Source: Tessaracoccus sp. OH4464_COT-324 (GTDB lineage Bacteria > Actinomycetota > Actinomycetes > Propionibacteriales > Propionibacteriaceae). Taken from it: a stretch of DNA of 64,000 nucleotides. This document shows positions 50,246 through 59,887 of the stretch, piece by piece; positions within the stretch are counted from its first letter, which is position 1; every line of letters starts with the position of its first letter. Below the pieces are notes generated by a model. That model was not told the origin of the DNA, searched no databases, and was given only the letters and a program-made list of their open reading frames with translations. The stretch is from NCBI RefSeq assembly GCF_003932855.1, contig NZ_RQYZ01000002.1, positions 1 to 64,000 on the forward strand, in the 5' to 3' direction. The position numbers and the translations under genes were made by a program.

Positions 50246-51739
50246 TCAGAACCAGCGTCTCATCGGGTCGACGACGCCGCCGTTCTCCCAGACCATCAGG
50301 TGGAGATGGCAACCCGTCGAGTAGCCCGTTGACCCCACGTAGCCGATCACCTGGCCACGCTCAACGTGTTCGCCCTTGTCGACCGTGTAGTGCGTCGCGT
50401 GGTTGTATCCGGTTGTGATGAACTTGCCCTGGATCCGCCCGTGGTCGATCATCAACCTGTTCCCGTAACCACGGTTGAAGTACTTCTCCGCCACCACGCC
50501 GTCTGCGGCCGCGCGGATCGGGGTTCCGCAGGAAGCGCCGAAGTCCGTGCCGTCGTGCAGCTTGACGATCCCGGTGACCGGGTGCCTGCGCATGCCGAAC
50601 GGCGAGGTCAGCCTGCCGTTGACAGGGCGCAACAGGGCGGAACTGGGAGCCGGTGCGGCAACGGGAGCCGCCGGTTTTGCTGGCGCGGGAGCCTTGGCGT
50701 GTTCAGGGTTTGTCTTGGCTCGCTCGGCTTTGCTCCGTTTCTCTGCCTCTGCTGCCTTGCGCGCGGCCTCCTCCTCGGCGGCCTTCTTGGCCGCAGCCTC
50801 TCGAGCCTTGCGCTCCTCTTCTCGCTTGCGGTTTCGCTCCTGAATCTGCTGGTCGAGCTCATCCGCCCGGGCCATCCGGGACTTGATCCGCTCAGCCACC
50901 GCGGCCTGCTCGTCCTCCATCGCTCGGGCGTTGGCTTCCTCGTCGGCCAGGGCATCGGCCGCGAGCTTCGCTGCTTGGTCCTTCTCGCTCACCAAAGCGG
51001 ACACCTCTCGGCGCAGAGAGTCAGCCTTACGCGTGGCCGCTTGCCGCTTCTTGAGCTGTTCCTCGGCCGCGCTCTTTGCCGTCCGTGCTGCGTCCTCCGC
51101 TTCGGTGGCGGCACGCTCGGCTTCCTCCATCCGGAAGCGAAGCCGCTCGGCTTCGTCGAGTTCCTGAGCGGACAGATCGAACAGCGTGGCCCCCATCTGG
51201 GCCGTGTAGTTGAGTTCGGCCGCGTCCGTCTCGGTGAGCAGCAGTGCGAAGTTCATCAGCGGCCCGTTCTGCTGCGTGATCAGGCTGACTTCCTGATCGA
51301 TCCTGCGCGACAAGTCGTTGTAGGCCTGCACCGCCTTGTTGAGTTCCTCTCGAGCGACGCGCAGCTCATCCTCGGCCTGCGAGAGCTCTCGCGCCCGCTG
51401 GTCGTCGAGTTCGCGCGCCTCACGCTCCTGGCGTTCTGCCGAACGCAGGTTCTCCTCGGCTCGGGACAGCTTCTCCTGCGCCTTCTTCAGGGCGTCCACA
51501 GCCTGTATGTTGCGCTGGTTCGCCTCGGCAACCTCCTGCCGCTGCTGCGCTACCTGGTCTTGCAGTTCCTTCTGCTGGTCGTCCAACTGCCCTAGTTCTT
51601 GATCCACCCGCTTGCGCTCATCATCGAGATCATCAGCGGTGGCCAGGGGGGCCGTCGCGATGACGGCCCCCGCCAAGAGAGCGGCCAGCGTGGAGCGGAT
51701 GCCGGCGACCATGCGCCGGAGGGGAAGTTCTCTGCTCAC
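50246..51739 (-). CDS. Secreted M23 peptidase with long coiled coil (FtsX partner)
   Basis: A 497-residue exported protein. A signal peptide with an Arg pair and [18 protein letters not shown] is followed by about 300 residues of charged coiled coil, a Pro/Ala linker, and a LytM/M23 domain. The zinc site is complete: HDGTD (His and Asp) and HLHLMVW. It cleaves peptidoglycan cross-links. With FtsE and FtsX it forms the division-hydrolase module, like EnvC in E. coli, PcsB in streptococci or RipC in mycobacteria. GTG at 51739 has AGGAAAGGAAG upstream. Unlike EnvC, the active site looks intact, so it may itself be the hydrolase. Confidence 0.88.
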   Translation of the reverse strand: MSRELPLRRMVAGIRSTLAALLAGAVIATAPLATADDLDDERKRVDQELGQLDDQQKELQDQVAQQRQEVAEANQRNIQAVDALKKAQEKLSRAEENLRSAERQEREARELDDQRARELSQAEDELRVAREELNKAVQAYNDLSRRIDQEVSLITQQNGPLMNFALLLTETDAAELNYTAQMGATLFDLSAQELDEAERLRFRMEEAERAATEAEDAARTAKSAAEEQLKKRQAATRKADSLRREVSALVSEKDQAAKLAADALADEEANARAMEDEQAAVAERIKSRMARADELDQQIQERNRKREEERKAREAAAKKAAEEEAARKAAEAEKRSKAERAKTNPEHAKAPAPAKPAAPVAAPAPSSALLRPVNGRLTSPFGMRRHPVTGIVKLHDGTDFGASCGTPIRAAADGVVAEKYFNRGYGNRLMIDHGRIQGKFITTGYNHATHYTVDKGEHVERGQVIGYVGSTGYSTGCHLHLMVWENGGVVDPMRRWF

Positions 51740-51753
51740 GCTGCTTCCTTTCC

Positions 51754-52656
51754 TCAGATTTGTACGTACTTTCGCGTAGCTATGAGGGTTGGCACGATGG
51801 CTAGTGTCACCCCTACTGCTGCCAGGATCAGCATTGCACCAAGAACCTCGGACCACCCAATCCAGGCTAAAGCTGTGATTAAGGGTTGGACTGTCTGAGC
51901 GATGATGAAGTAGTAGCCCAAGGCCAGCACCGAACAAGCAATCAGGATGCCGATGACGCCGGCAACCAAGGACTCCAACAAGAAGGGCAGGAGGATGTAG
52001 AGGTTCGATGCTCCCACCAGCCGCATGATCCCGATCTCCCGCCGTCGGGTGAAAGCCGCCACGCGAATCGTGTTACCGATTTGCAGCGCCGCCGCCAGCA
52101 ACAGAAAGACGGACAGCGCGATGGTGGCCCACTGGACGGCGGAGACAGTCGTGAACAGCGGCTTCAGTAGGCTTTCCAGGTCCTGCACGCTGTTGACGCC
52201 TTGCAGTCCTTTGGCCTCGCTGACGACGCCCTGATAATTCTCCGGGTTGACGAGTTTGATGCGGAACGAGTCCTGCATCTGCTCCTCCGTGCGCGACGCC
52301 AGAAGTGGCGAGTCGGCGTAAATCTTCTTGAACTGCTCGTACGCCTCTGCCTTAGATTCGTACATCACCTCGGCCACTTCCGGGTTCGCTTCCAGCGTCT
52401 TGCGAATGTTGTCCCGCTGGGCGTCGGTAACCCCCTGATCGGGTTCGCAGTTACCGCCCTTAGTGAAATCGGTGCAGAGGAAAACCGAGACCTCAATCTT
52501 GTCGTACCAGTTTCCGCGGACTTTCTTCACCTGAGCGTCGGTGAGCAGACCGACTCCGAACAGCGTCAGCGAGACTCCGACGGTCACGATAACCGCAATC
52601 GTCATCGCAAAATTGCGCCGCAGACCGGACCAAGTCTCACGAAGAGTGTGCCTCAT
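51754..52656 (-). CDS. ftsX: Cell division ABC protein FtsX
   Basis: A 300-residue membrane protein with one N-terminal helix (about 18-38), an extracellular domain (about 45-165) that carries the signal to hydrolases, and three C-terminal helices starting TIALSVFLLLAAALQIG. FTRRREIGIMRLVGA is the typical coupling segment to FtsE. Two extracellular Cys (FLCTDF, GNCEPD) may form a disulphide. TAGGAGAAC upstream of the ATG is a good ribosome site. The M23 peptidase partner follows. Confidence 0.95.
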   Translation of the reverse strand: MRHTLRETWSGLRRNFAMTIAVIVTVGVSLTLFGVGLLTDAQVKKVRGNWYDKIEVSVFLCTDFTKGGNCEPDQGVTDAQRDNIRKTLEANPEVAEVMYESKAEAYEQFKKIYADSPLLASRTEEQMQDSFRIKLVNPENYQGVVSEAKGLQGVNSVQDLESLLKPLFTTVSAVQWATIALSVFLLLAAALQIGNTIRVAAFTRRREIGIMRLVGASNLYILLPFLLESLVAGVIGILIACSVLALGYYFIIAQTVQPLITALAWIGWSEVLGAMLILAAVGVTLAIVPTLIATRKYVQI

Positions 52657-52667
52657 ATGCTGTTCTC

Positions 52668-53354
52668 CTATGCGTTTCCGTAGATGCCCTTGGACTGGTC
52701 GCGAACGAGTTCGCCGTCGCGCAGCTCAAGCACTCGTCGGCGCATCTGGTCGACGATAGAGGCATCATGGGTGGCCATGAGCACGGTGGTTTCCGTGCGG
52801 TTGATTCGGTCCAGCAGTTTCATGATCCCGACGCTGGTCTCCGGGTCGAGATTGCCCGTGGGTTCGTCGGCGATGAGGATCTTCGGCCGGTTGACGAAAG
52901 CCCGCGCGATGGCTACCCGCTGCTGCTCACCACCAGAAAGCTCCTCCCCCGCACGGTCCGCCTTGCCCGCGAGGCCCACCAGTTCGAGCGTCTCCGGGAC
53001 GATGCGGGCGATGTGCCTGCTGGACTTGCCGATCACCTGGAGCGCGAACGCGACATTCTCGTACACGGTCTTGCCCGGCAACAGGCGGAAGTCCTGAAAC
53101 ACCATGCCCATCTGGCGGCGCAACTGCGGCACCTTCCACTGGTTCATCGTCGTCAGGTTCTTTCCCGCCACGTACAGGTTGCCAGAGGTCGGCTTGAGTT
53201 CCCGGAGGATCAGGCGCAGGAAGGTCGACTTGCCGGAACCTGACTGGCCCACCAGGAAGACGAACTCGCCTTTGTCAATCTCCAAGTTGATGTTCTTCAG
53301 CGCAGCCACGGGCTGGTCTGGATAGAACTTGGTGACGTTCTCGAACTTGATCAC
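52668..53354 (-). CDS. ftsE: Cell division ATP-binding protein FtsE
   Basis: A 228-residue ABC ATPase. Walker A is GQSGSGKS at 36-43, the signature motif is [15 protein letters not shown], Walker B is [13 protein letters not shown], and the switch His is in ATHDASIV. FtsE powers FtsX to activate peptidoglycan hydrolases during division. The GTG at 53354 starts [11 protein letters not shown], which matches the family, with GGAG seven bases upstream; a TTG two codons earlier is less likely. Confidence 0.95.
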   Translation of the reverse strand: MIKFENVTKFYPDQPVAALKNINLEIDKGEFVFLVGQSGSGKSTFLRLILRELKPTSGNLYVAGKNLTTMNQWKVPQLRRQMGMVFQDFRLLPGKTVYENVAFALQVIGKSSRHIARIVPETLELVGLAGKADRAGEELSGGEQQRVAIARAFVNRPKILIADEPTGNLDPETSVGIMKLLDRINRTETTVLMATHDASIVDQMRRRVLELRDGELVRDQSKGIYGNA

Positions 53355-53449
53355 GCACAATCTCCGACCACTAGGAAAAACTGAGAGAATCTCAGCTTAG
53401 TCGACCTGAGTCTATGCGCCCAGACCAAGCTATGGCCAATGACACGCCG

Positions 53450-54562
53450 TCAGGCGCCGGTTTCGCTCTTCTTGCGCCAGCGAATGCCCGCGTCGATGAA
53501 GTCGTCAATCTCCCCGTCGAAAACGGCAGCCGGGTTGCCGACCTCGTGCTCGGTGCGCAGATCCTTGACCATCTGGTACGGGTTCATAACGTAGGACCGC
53601 ATCTGAGCGCCCCACGAGTTGCCGCCGTCGCCCTTCAAGGCATTCATCTCGGCTTCGCGCTCCTGCCGAGCGCGCTCCAGCAGACGCGATTGCAACACGC
53701 GAAGCGCCGCCGCCTTGTTCTGGATCTGCGACTTCTCGTTCTGGCAGCTGACCACCAATCCCGTCGGCAGGTGCGTGATGCGCACCGCGGAGTCCGTCGT
53801 GTTCACCGACTGCCCGCCCGGCCCGGATGAGCGGAAGACATCCACCCGAATGTCTGACTCCGGGATGTCGATGTGGTCAGTTTCCTCAGTGACCGGCAAC
53901 ACCTCCACTCCCGCGAAGGAGGTCTGACGGCGGCCCTGATTGTCGAAGGGCGAGATCCGCACCAACCGGTGCGTACCCTGCTCAACGGACAGGGTCCCGT
54001 AGGCGAAGGGAGCCTTCACCGCAAAGGTGGCGGACTTGAGCCCAGCCTCCTCGGCGTAGGAGGTGTCGTAGATCTCGACCGCGTAGCCGTGCCGGTCCGC
54101 CCAGCGCAGGTACATGCGCATCAGCATCTCGGCGAAATCAGCCGCGTCCACGCCCCCAGCTTCGGCCCGGATGGTCACCAGCGCGTCACGCGGGTCGTAT
54201 TCCCCGGAGAGCAGGGTGCGCACCTCCAGCGCCTCGATCTCCTTAGCCAGCCGGCCCAGCTCCACCCGAACCTCTTCCGCGGTATCCACGTCAGCCTCTT
54301 CCGCCGCCAGTTCGAGCATGACGCCGGCATCGTCCAGCCGCCCGCGCAACCCTTCCAACCGCTCCAGCTCGGAGTTCTTGGCGGACAGCATCGAAGTGAC
54401 CCGCTGGGCGTTTTCCTGGTTCTCCCACAGGTCGGGGGCAACTGCCTCCTCCTGAAGAACTGCGATCTCCTCCCTCAGTTTCGGTAGATCGGCCACAGCC
54501 TCGATCGACTCCAACGAGTGAGCGAGTTCCTGAATACGCGAGACGAGATCTTCGTGTGCCAC
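53450..54562 (-). CDS. prfB: Peptide chain release factor 2
   Basis: A 370-residue factor that releases proteins at UGA and UAA codons. The stop-codon recognition tripeptide is SPF ([11 protein letters not shown]), and the peptidyl-tRNA hydrolysis motif is GGQ in [13 protein letters not shown]. No internal frameshift is needed: the frame is open throughout, unlike E. coli prfB. TAGAAT (54576-54571) lies eight bases before the GTG, so the message is probably leaderless. It is divergent from hisN and upstream of ftsE. Confidence 0.96.
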   Translation of the reverse strand: MAHEDLVSRIQELAHSLESIEAVADLPKLREEIAVLQEEAVAPDLWENQENAQRVTSMLSAKNSELERLEGLRGRLDDAGVMLELAAEEADVDTAEEVRVELGRLAKEIEALEVRTLLSGEYDPRDALVTIRAEAGGVDAADFAEMLMRMYLRWADRHGYAVEIYDTSYAEEAGLKSATFAVKAPFAYGTLSVEQGTHRLVRISPFDNQGRRQTSFAGVEVLPVTEETDHIDIPESDIRVDVFRSSGPGGQSVNTTDSAVRITHLPTGLVVSCQNEKSQIQNKAAALRVLQSRLLERARQEREAEMNALKGDGGNSWGAQMRSYVMNPYQMVKDLRTEHEVGNPAAVFDGEIDDFIDAGIRWRKKSETGA

Positions 54563-54570
54563 GGTCAGCC

Positions 54571-54614
54571 ATTCTACCCGCCAACCGCCAGATTGCATTT
54601 CCATCCACTAGCCT
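54571..54614. promoter_or_regulatory. Divergent leaderless promoters of prfB and hisN
   Basis: TAGAAT on the minus strand (54576-54571) is eight bases from the prfB GTG, and TAGCCT on the plus strand (54609-54614) is seven bases from the hisN ATG at 54622. Neither gene has a ribosome site. The two cores face away from each other within 44 bp, so shared control is possible. Confidence 0.5.
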
Positions 54615-54621
54615 TGAAGCC

Positions 54622-55407
54622 ATGGTTGGCTCCTTCAACGACGATCTCCGGCTCGCTCACGTCCTGGCGAATGACGCCGACTCCCTTGCCATGAGCCGGT
54701 TCAAGGCCCAAGATCTACAGGTCAGCTCAAAACCGGACCGCACGCCCGTCACGGAGACGGACACCGCCGTCGAGGAGTCCATCCGCCGCTCCCTCTCCAG
54801 AGTCAGGCCGCGCGATGGAATCCACGGGGAGGAGTTGGGCTCCGCGGGCGACGTGTCCCGCCGCTGGATCGTGGATCCCATAGATGGCACCGCAAACTAC
54901 CTCCGCGGCGTCCCGGTCTGGGCGACCCTGATCGCGTTGGAGGCCGAGGGCGAGATCGTCGCTTCCGTGGTGAGTGCCCCCGCTCTGGGCAGACGTTGGT
55001 GGGCCAGCAAGGGCTCCGGCGCGTTCACCGGGAAGAGCATCTTGAACGCCAGCCAGATGCACGTCTCGAAGGTCTCCAGCATCTCCGATGCGTCAGTTTC
55101 CTACTCTTCCCTGGACGGCTGGGTCAACTCGCCTCGCGGACAGGGATTCGTCAACCTGCTGCGCGCCGCCTGGCGCACACGAGCCTACGGCGACTTCTGG
55201 AGCTACATGCTCGTGGCCGAAGGCGCGGTCGACATCGCAACCGAGCCAGATCTGGAGCTGTACGACATGGCGGCTCTGGACATCATCGTGCGAGAGGCCG
55301 GGGGCAGGTTCAGCAACCTGGATGGCGTTGACGGAGTGTCCGGTCGGGGCGCGCTCGCCACCAACCGGATACTCCACGACGAGGTGCTCAGCCACCTAAA
55401 GGTTTGA
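54622..55407 (+). CDS. hisN: Histidinol-phosphatase / inositol monophosphatase family
   Basis: A 261-residue Mg-dependent phosphatase. The metal site is GEELGSAG followed by IVDPIDGTANYLRG, and the second motif is ELYDMAALDIIVREAGG. In actinobacteria the enzyme next to prfB is usually HisN, which removes phosphate from histidinol phosphate in histidine synthesis. Activity on inositol or other phosphates cannot be ruled out. The start is set by a leaderless promoter. Its 3' end meets serA with three bases between stops. Confidence 0.85.
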   Translation: MVGSFNDDLRLAHVLANDADSLAMSRFKAQDLQVSSKPDRTPVTETDTAVEESIRRSLSRVRPRDGIHGEELGSAGDVSRRWIVDPIDGTANYLRGVPVWATLIALEAEGEIVASVVSAPALGRRWWASKGSGAFTGKSILNASQMHVSKVSSISDASVSYSSLDGWVNSPRGQGFVNLLRAAWRTRAYGDFWSYMLVAEGAVDIATEPDLELYDMAALDIIVREAGGRFSNLDGVDGVSGRGALATNRILHDEVLSHLKV

Positions 55408-55410
55408 GCC

Positions 55411-56604
55411 TCACGGGAGCACCCGCACCCGGATCGTGCCGTCGAGGGAGCGCAGCTGTTCGAGCATGCCCTCCTCCGGCGCACCCTCCACATCCGTGAT
55501 GGCGTAGCCGATCTGGCCCCGCGTGGCCAGCGACTGGGCGCCAATGTTCAGATCACTGTTGGCCAGAATGCGGTTCAGGCCCGCCATCACACCCGGAACG
55601 TTGTGGTGCAGATGCACGATCCGCCTGGCCTTGAACGAGCCTGTCGGGATGTCCGGCAGGTTCACCGACATCGATGTCGAGCCCAGCGCGTCGTAGTCAG
55701 CGAGCTTACCAGCGACGTAGCGGCCGATATCCTCCTGCGCCTCCAACGTGGAGCCGCCCACGTGCGGGGTCAGGATCACGTTGGGCATGTGCTGAAGCAC
55801 CGAGCCGAAGTTGTCATCTCGTTTCTTGGGCTCGCTGGGGAACACGTCGATGGCTGCACCCGCCAGGTGTCCCGAGGCCAGCACGTCGTGCAATGCCTCA
55901 TGATCGACGACATGGCCCCGGCATAGGTTGATGAAGTGCGACTTCGGGCGCATCGCGGCGAACTCGTTCGCCCCGAAGAAGCCTGCGTTCTCGGCGCGGC
56001 CATCCACGTGCAGGCTCACGATGTCGGACTCCCCCAGCAGCTCGACGAGCGTGTCGCAACGCCGCGCGTTGCCCAGCGGTAGGCGGTCGGCAATGTCGAA
56101 GAACAGTACCCGCATGCCGAGCGCTTCGGCGAGCACGGACAGCTGGGAACCGATATTGCCGTAGCCGATGATGCCGAGCGTGCGACCGCGGACCTCGTGC
56201 GATCCGACCGCAGACTTGTCCCAGAGCCCGGCGTGCATGTTGCAGTTCTTCTCGGTGAGGCCCCGTGACAGGGAGATCACCTCCGCGATGGCCAGCTCGA
56301 CGACGGAGCGGGTGTTCGAGTAGGGCGCGTTGAAGACAGCGACCCCATTGCGTGAGGCGGCTGCCAGATCAATCTGGTTGGTTCCGATGCAGAAGGCCCC
56401 GATCGCACGCAGCTCGGGCGAGGAGTCGAGCACCTCGGCCGGGACATCCGTCGTGGAGCGAATACCCAGATAGTTGACCCCCGACAGGGCTTCCGTCAAC
56501 TCTTCCGGGGACAACGCGGTGGCGCGAGTCTCTACTTCGAAGCCCCGCGCGGACAATACGCGCTCAGCCTCGGAATGGATGTTTTCGAGTAGCAGTGCCT
56601 TCAC
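55411..56604 (-). CDS. serA: Phosphoglycerate dehydrogenase (E. coli SerA type)
   Basis: A 397-residue NAD-dependent enzyme for the first step of serine synthesis. The NAD-binding motif is GIIGYGNIGSQLS; catalytic residues are the Arg in NLCRGHVVD, a Glu in DVFPSEP and the His in LTPHVGGST. The C-terminal ACT domain (from about 325, RIVHLHHNVPGVMA) senses serine. The size is that of the short E. coli type rather than the longer mycobacterial enzyme. GTG at 56604 is preceded by TACCAT eight bases upstream, so probably leaderless. Confidence 0.93.
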   Translation of the reverse strand: MKALLLENIHSEAERVLSARGFEVETRATALSPEELTEALSGVNYLGIRSTTDVPAEVLDSSPELRAIGAFCIGTNQIDLAAASRNGVAVFNAPYSNTRSVVELAIAEVISLSRGLTEKNCNMHAGLWDKSAVGSHEVRGRTLGIIGYGNIGSQLSVLAEALGMRVLFFDIADRLPLGNARRCDTLVELLGESDIVSLHVDGRAENAGFFGANEFAAMRPKSHFINLCRGHVVDHEALHDVLASGHLAGAAIDVFPSEPKKRDDNFGSVLQHMPNVILTPHVGGSTLEAQEDIGRYVAGKLADYDALGSTSMSVNLPDIPTGSFKARRIVHLHHNVPGVMAGLNRILANSDLNIGAQSLATRGQIGYAITDVEGAPEEGMLEQLRSLDGTIRVRVLP

Positions 56605-56652
56605 ACTGGCGAATGGTAGTCGCGTTCGACGCGGCACGGCCAAAACTGTCCG

Positions 56653-57384
56653 TCAGAGGGATACGGCGGCCGCCAACAGCTGCTTGGTATAGGGATGCTG
56701 CGGGCTCTCGAACACTTCGGCAAGTGGGGCATCCTCCACGATTTCGCCGCGATTCAGCACCACGACGCGTGTACAAATTTGTCTAACGATCGTCAGGTCA
56801 TGGCTGATCATCGCGAGGGCCACCTGACGGGCTGAAACCACGTCGCGAAGCACTCGAAGCACCTGAGCACGCACGAGCACATCCAGTGCGGACACCGGCT
56901 CGTCGGCCACGACCAGTTCGGGGCCAGCGATCAGCCCACGCGCTATCGCAACCCGCTGCCGCTGCCCTCCGGAGAGCTGATGCGGGAATCGGCGGGCGAG
57001 CGTTGGGTCAAGCCCAACCGCTCCGAGCGCCTCCGCCACGGCGCCCGCCGGAACGGTGCCGTGCAGCGGCTCCGCGACAATGCTGCCCACGCGCATTCGG
57101 GGGTTCAGGGAAGAGTTGGGATCCTGGTAGATCAGCGAGGCGCTGCGCCTGAGTTCCGCGAGGCTCTCCCCCAGCGGGCGGCCTTTCCAGAATACTTGGC
57201 CCGCCGTAGGCTGCACGAGTCCCAGCATCAGTCTAGCCAGCGTGGTCTTGCCGGATCCGGAGCCACCGATGACCCCGACCCGTTCCCCGGGAGAGATGCT
57301 CAAGTTCACCCCGGACAACGCCACGACGCTCCGTCCCCGGCTGCGGTAGGTCACCGCACCCTCGACAACCTCGATCAGGCTCAC
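56653..57384 (-). CDS. Peptide/nickel ABC transporter ATPase (DppF/OppF-like)
   Basis: A 243-residue ATPase. Walker A is GGSGSGKTT, the Q-loop YQDPNSSLNPRM is typical of oligopeptide systems, the signature is QLSGGQRQRVAIARG, Walker B VVADEPVSALD. It is shorter than most DppF proteins (about 320), lacking the C-terminal oligopeptide-specific extension with the Cys-rich cluster. GTG start overlapping the stop of the partner ATPase (GTGA). Last gene of the five-gene transporter operon. Confidence 0.9.
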   Translation of the reverse strand: MSLIEVVEGAVTYRSRGRSVVALSGVNLSISPGERVGVIGGSGSGKTTLARLMLGLVQPTAGQVFWKGRPLGESLAELRRSASLIYQDPNSSLNPRMRVGSIVAEPLHGTVPAGAVAEALGAVGLDPTLARRFPHQLSGGQRQRVAIARGLIAGPELVVADEPVSALDVLVRAQVLRVLRDVVSARQVALAMISHDLTIVRQICTRVVVLNRGEIVEDAPLAEVFESPQHPYTKQLLAAAVSL

Positions 57385-58136
57385 AGTTCCCCCTTCGCCG
57401 CTGTGACCAGCGCCCGCGTGTAGTCATGCCGCGGCTGGTTGATCAGCTGGTCCACCAGGCCCTCCTCCACGATCCGCCCCGACTGCATCACGATCGCTCG
57501 CGGACACACCTGCCGCACCACCGCCAGGTCGTGCGTGATGAACAGCGCAGATCGCCCCACAAGCACCTCGTCGAGAAGGTCGAGGATCTGCCGCTGCACA
57601 AGAACATCGAGCGCGGTCGTCGGCTCATCGCAGATCACTAGATCCGGCTGGTTGACGATGGCCATGGCGATCAGCGCACGCTGGCGCTGCCCGCCGGAGA
57701 GTTCATGCGGGAAGGAGTCAGCCACTCGTCTCGGATCGGAGATACCAACCCGCTCCAGCTCCGCCTCCACGCTCCGGCGTTTGCCGGTGCGCCGCGAGTG
57801 CAGGCCAATGGTTTCCGCGATCTGCCGGCCGACGGGCATCGTCGGGTCGAGGGCGGTCATGGGTTCTTGGAAGACCATGGAGAACCTGTTGCCGCGCAGC
57901 TTCCGCCAATGCTTCTCGCGCATCCCGACGAGTTCCTGGCCGTCCAAGCGAATGCTTCCCGAGATTCGGGCGGTCTCGGATAACAGCCCGGCCACGGCCA
58001 GCGCCGTCACCGATTTCCCCGACCCGGAGGCGCCGATGATGCCCAGGCGCTCGCCATCGCCCACAGCGAAGCTCACATCATCAACGACGGTGGTGTCCGC
58101 AAACTTGATCGTCAGGTTCTGCACCACGAGGCTCAT
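57381..58136 (-). CDS. Peptide/nickel ABC transporter ATPase (DppD/OppD-like)
   Basis: A 251-residue ATPase with Walker A GASGSGKS, Q-loop VFQEPMTALDPTM, signature ELSGGQRQRALIAMA, and Walker B VICDEPTTALD. The RQIL segment and HDLAVVRQVCPRAIVM follow. It pairs with the next ATPase to energise uptake. The ATG overlaps the stop of the permease gene. Like its partner it lacks the usual C-terminal extension. Confidence 0.92.
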   Translation of the reverse strand: MSLVVQNLTIKFADTTVVDDVSFAVGDGERLGIIGASGSGKSVTALAVAGLLSETARISGSIRLDGQELVGMREKHWRKLRGNRFSMVFQEPMTALDPTMPVGRQIAETIGLHSRRTGKRRSVEAELERVGISDPRRVADSFPHELSGGQRQRALIAMAIVNQPDLVICDEPTTALDVLVQRQILDLLDEVLVGRSALFITHDLAVVRQVCPRAIVMQSGRIVEEGLVDQLINQPRHDYTRALVTAAKGEL

Positions 58137-58942
58137 GCGCGCTCCCTCAACCGCGGGTCCAGGACGTCGCGCAGCCCGTCGCCCAGCAGGTTGAACCCCA
58201 TGGTGGCCAGCGCAACCGCAAACCCCGGCCAGAGGGCGAGCAGCGGGGTCGAGAATATGTGGTCCTGGGCTTCGCGCAGCATCCTGCCCCACGTGGGCTC
58301 GTCTGGGCCGCTGCCCAGGCCGAGGTAAGACAGTCCGGCTTCGGCAAGAATGGCGAGCCCGAAACTGACCGAGGCCTGCACAAGCACTACCGGCCAGATG
58401 TTGGGCAGCACGTGCCGCCAAGCGATGGTCAGCCGGTTGATTCCCATCAACTCCGCGGCCTCAACGAAAGGCTGATTCAGCACTTCGAGGCTCGCAGCCC
58501 GGGCCACCCGCACGAAAGCGGGAATGGAGGCGATGCCGATGGCCAGCACCGCGGTCCACGTCGAGCCCCCCAGCGCAGCAGCGAACAAGATCGCCAGCAG
58601 CAGCGCCGGAAAGCCGTACAGAATGTCGCTCAGCCGCGCTGGGATCTCCCCCAGCCAGCGGGGCAACATGGCCGTGGCCAAGCCAACCGGCACCCCGATG
58701 ATCGCAGCGCCAAGCACGCTGAGTACCCCCACCAGCACCACCAGCTTCGCGCCTGCCATGAGTCTGGACAGGACATCGGTGCCGAACGCATCGGTACCCA
58801 GCACGTGCGGCCAGCCTGGCCCGGCGAGCCGCACAGGGCCATTGCCCGTCGGGCTGAACGGAGTCCACAGCAGGCCGACGATGGCCACCACCAGAACCAG
58901 GCCGACAAGGAGAGCGCCGGCGAGCAGCGAAGGGCGTCTCAT
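58133..58942 (-). CDS. Peptide ABC transporter permease (DppC-like)
   Basis: A 269-residue membrane protein with an N-terminal helix, a short periplasmic segment containing HVLGTDAFGTDVLSR, and five further helices. The EAA loop (AAELMGINRLTIAWRHVLPN) contacts the ATPases. The GTD motif is the family signature of the second permease. Overlaps both neighbours by four bases. Confidence 0.93.
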   Translation of the reverse strand: MRRPSLLAGALLVGLVLVVAIVGLLWTPFSPTGNGPVRLAGPGWPHVLGTDAFGTDVLSRLMAGAKLVVLVGVLSVLGAAIIGVPVGLATAMLPRWLGEIPARLSDILYGFPALLLAILFAAALGGSTWTAVLAIGIASIPAFVRVARAASLEVLNQPFVEAAELMGINRLTIAWRHVLPNIWPVVLVQASVSFGLAILAEAGLSYLGLGSGPDEPTWGRMLREAQDHIFSTPLLALWPGFAVALATMGFNLLGDGLRDVLDPRLRERA

Positions 58943-59886
58943 TTCGTAACCTTCTTCAATCGAGGGTCCAGGAAACGGTAGGCGACGTCGACGAGGAAGT
59001 TGACCACCAACACTGCCCAGACCAGCAACAAAACAATGCCCTGCACGACCGACAGGTCACGCTGCGTGACAGCCAAGAGCAGGCGGGAGCCCAGCCCGGG
59101 CAGCGCGAAGACCTGCTCGATGATGATCGCGCCAACCAACAGCGTGGCCACCTGCAGACCCAGAACCGTGATGAGCGATATGGAGATGTTGCGCAGCCCG
59201 TGCCGCCATAGCGCGCCTACTCGGCTCCAACCCACCGCGCGCGCGGTGCGGAAGTAGTCGGTATGCATGACATCTATCACCGCGCTGCGCACATACCGGC
59301 TGAGGACGCTGGCCTGCACTATTGCCAGCGAGGCGACGGGCAGAACCATGTGCCGTGCCCATTGCGCCAGCGATTCCTGGTACGGTACGTATCCTCCGGC
59401 GGGCAGCCAGCCCAGTTGAACCGAGAACAACACGACCAGCCAGATGCCGGCCCAGAAAGCGGGTACAGCGAGACCCACCTGGGACAGCGCGGAAACCGCC
59501 AGACCGTCCAGGTGGCGACGGCGCAGCGCCGCGAAAGCGCCGACAGGCAGGGCCACGAGGAGCGAGCCGAGCGTAGCCAGCGCCGCGAGCCAGACCGAGA
59601 CCTCCAACCTGGGCAGGATCAGGCCGGTAACCGATCTACCGGAGATGTAGGACTTGCCGAAGTCCCCGCTGAGGGCTCCCCCAAGCCATTCGAAATAGCG
59701 AACGAGAAAGGGACGGTTCAACCCTAACTTCTCCCTGAGCGCGGCCACTTCCTGCGGAGTGGCGTTGTGTCCCAGGAGGACATTGGCGATATCGCCCGGC
59801 AGGGCATTGGTGGCCCAGAAGATCAGCAGGGAGGCCAGCAGCAGGCTGCCGACGAGCCATGCCAGGCGATATGCCAGCCGTTTCAT
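58939..59886 (-). CDS. Peptide ABC transporter permease (DppB-like)
   Basis: A 315-residue membrane protein with six helices and a large loop between helix 1 and 2 containing LREKLGLNRPFLVRYFEWL and GDFGKSY, both typical of DppB/OppB. The EAA loop is ARAVGWSRVGALWRHGLRN. It forms the channel with the DppC-like subunit. Its ATG follows the binding-protein stop by one base. Confidence 0.94.
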   Translation of the reverse strand: MKRLAYRLAWLVGSLLLASLLIFWATNALPGDIANVLLGHNATPQEVAALREKLGLNRPFLVRYFEWLGGALSGDFGKSYISGRSVTGLILPRLEVSVWLAALATLGSLLVALPVGAFAALRRRHLDGLAVSALSQVGLAVPAFWAGIWLVVLFSVQLGWLPAGGYVPYQESLAQWARHMVLPVASLAIVQASVLSRYVRSAVIDVMHTDYFRTARAVGWSRVGALWRHGLRNISISLITVLGLQVATLLVGAIIIEQVFALPGLGSRLLLAVTQRDLSVVQGIVLLLVWAVLVVNFLVDVAYRFLDPRLKKVTK

Positions 59887-59887
59887 C

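Noticed and set aside
53450-54562. Programmed frameshift in prfB
   Set aside because: The frame is continuous and no early in-frame TGA is present, so release factor 2 is not made by frameshifting here.
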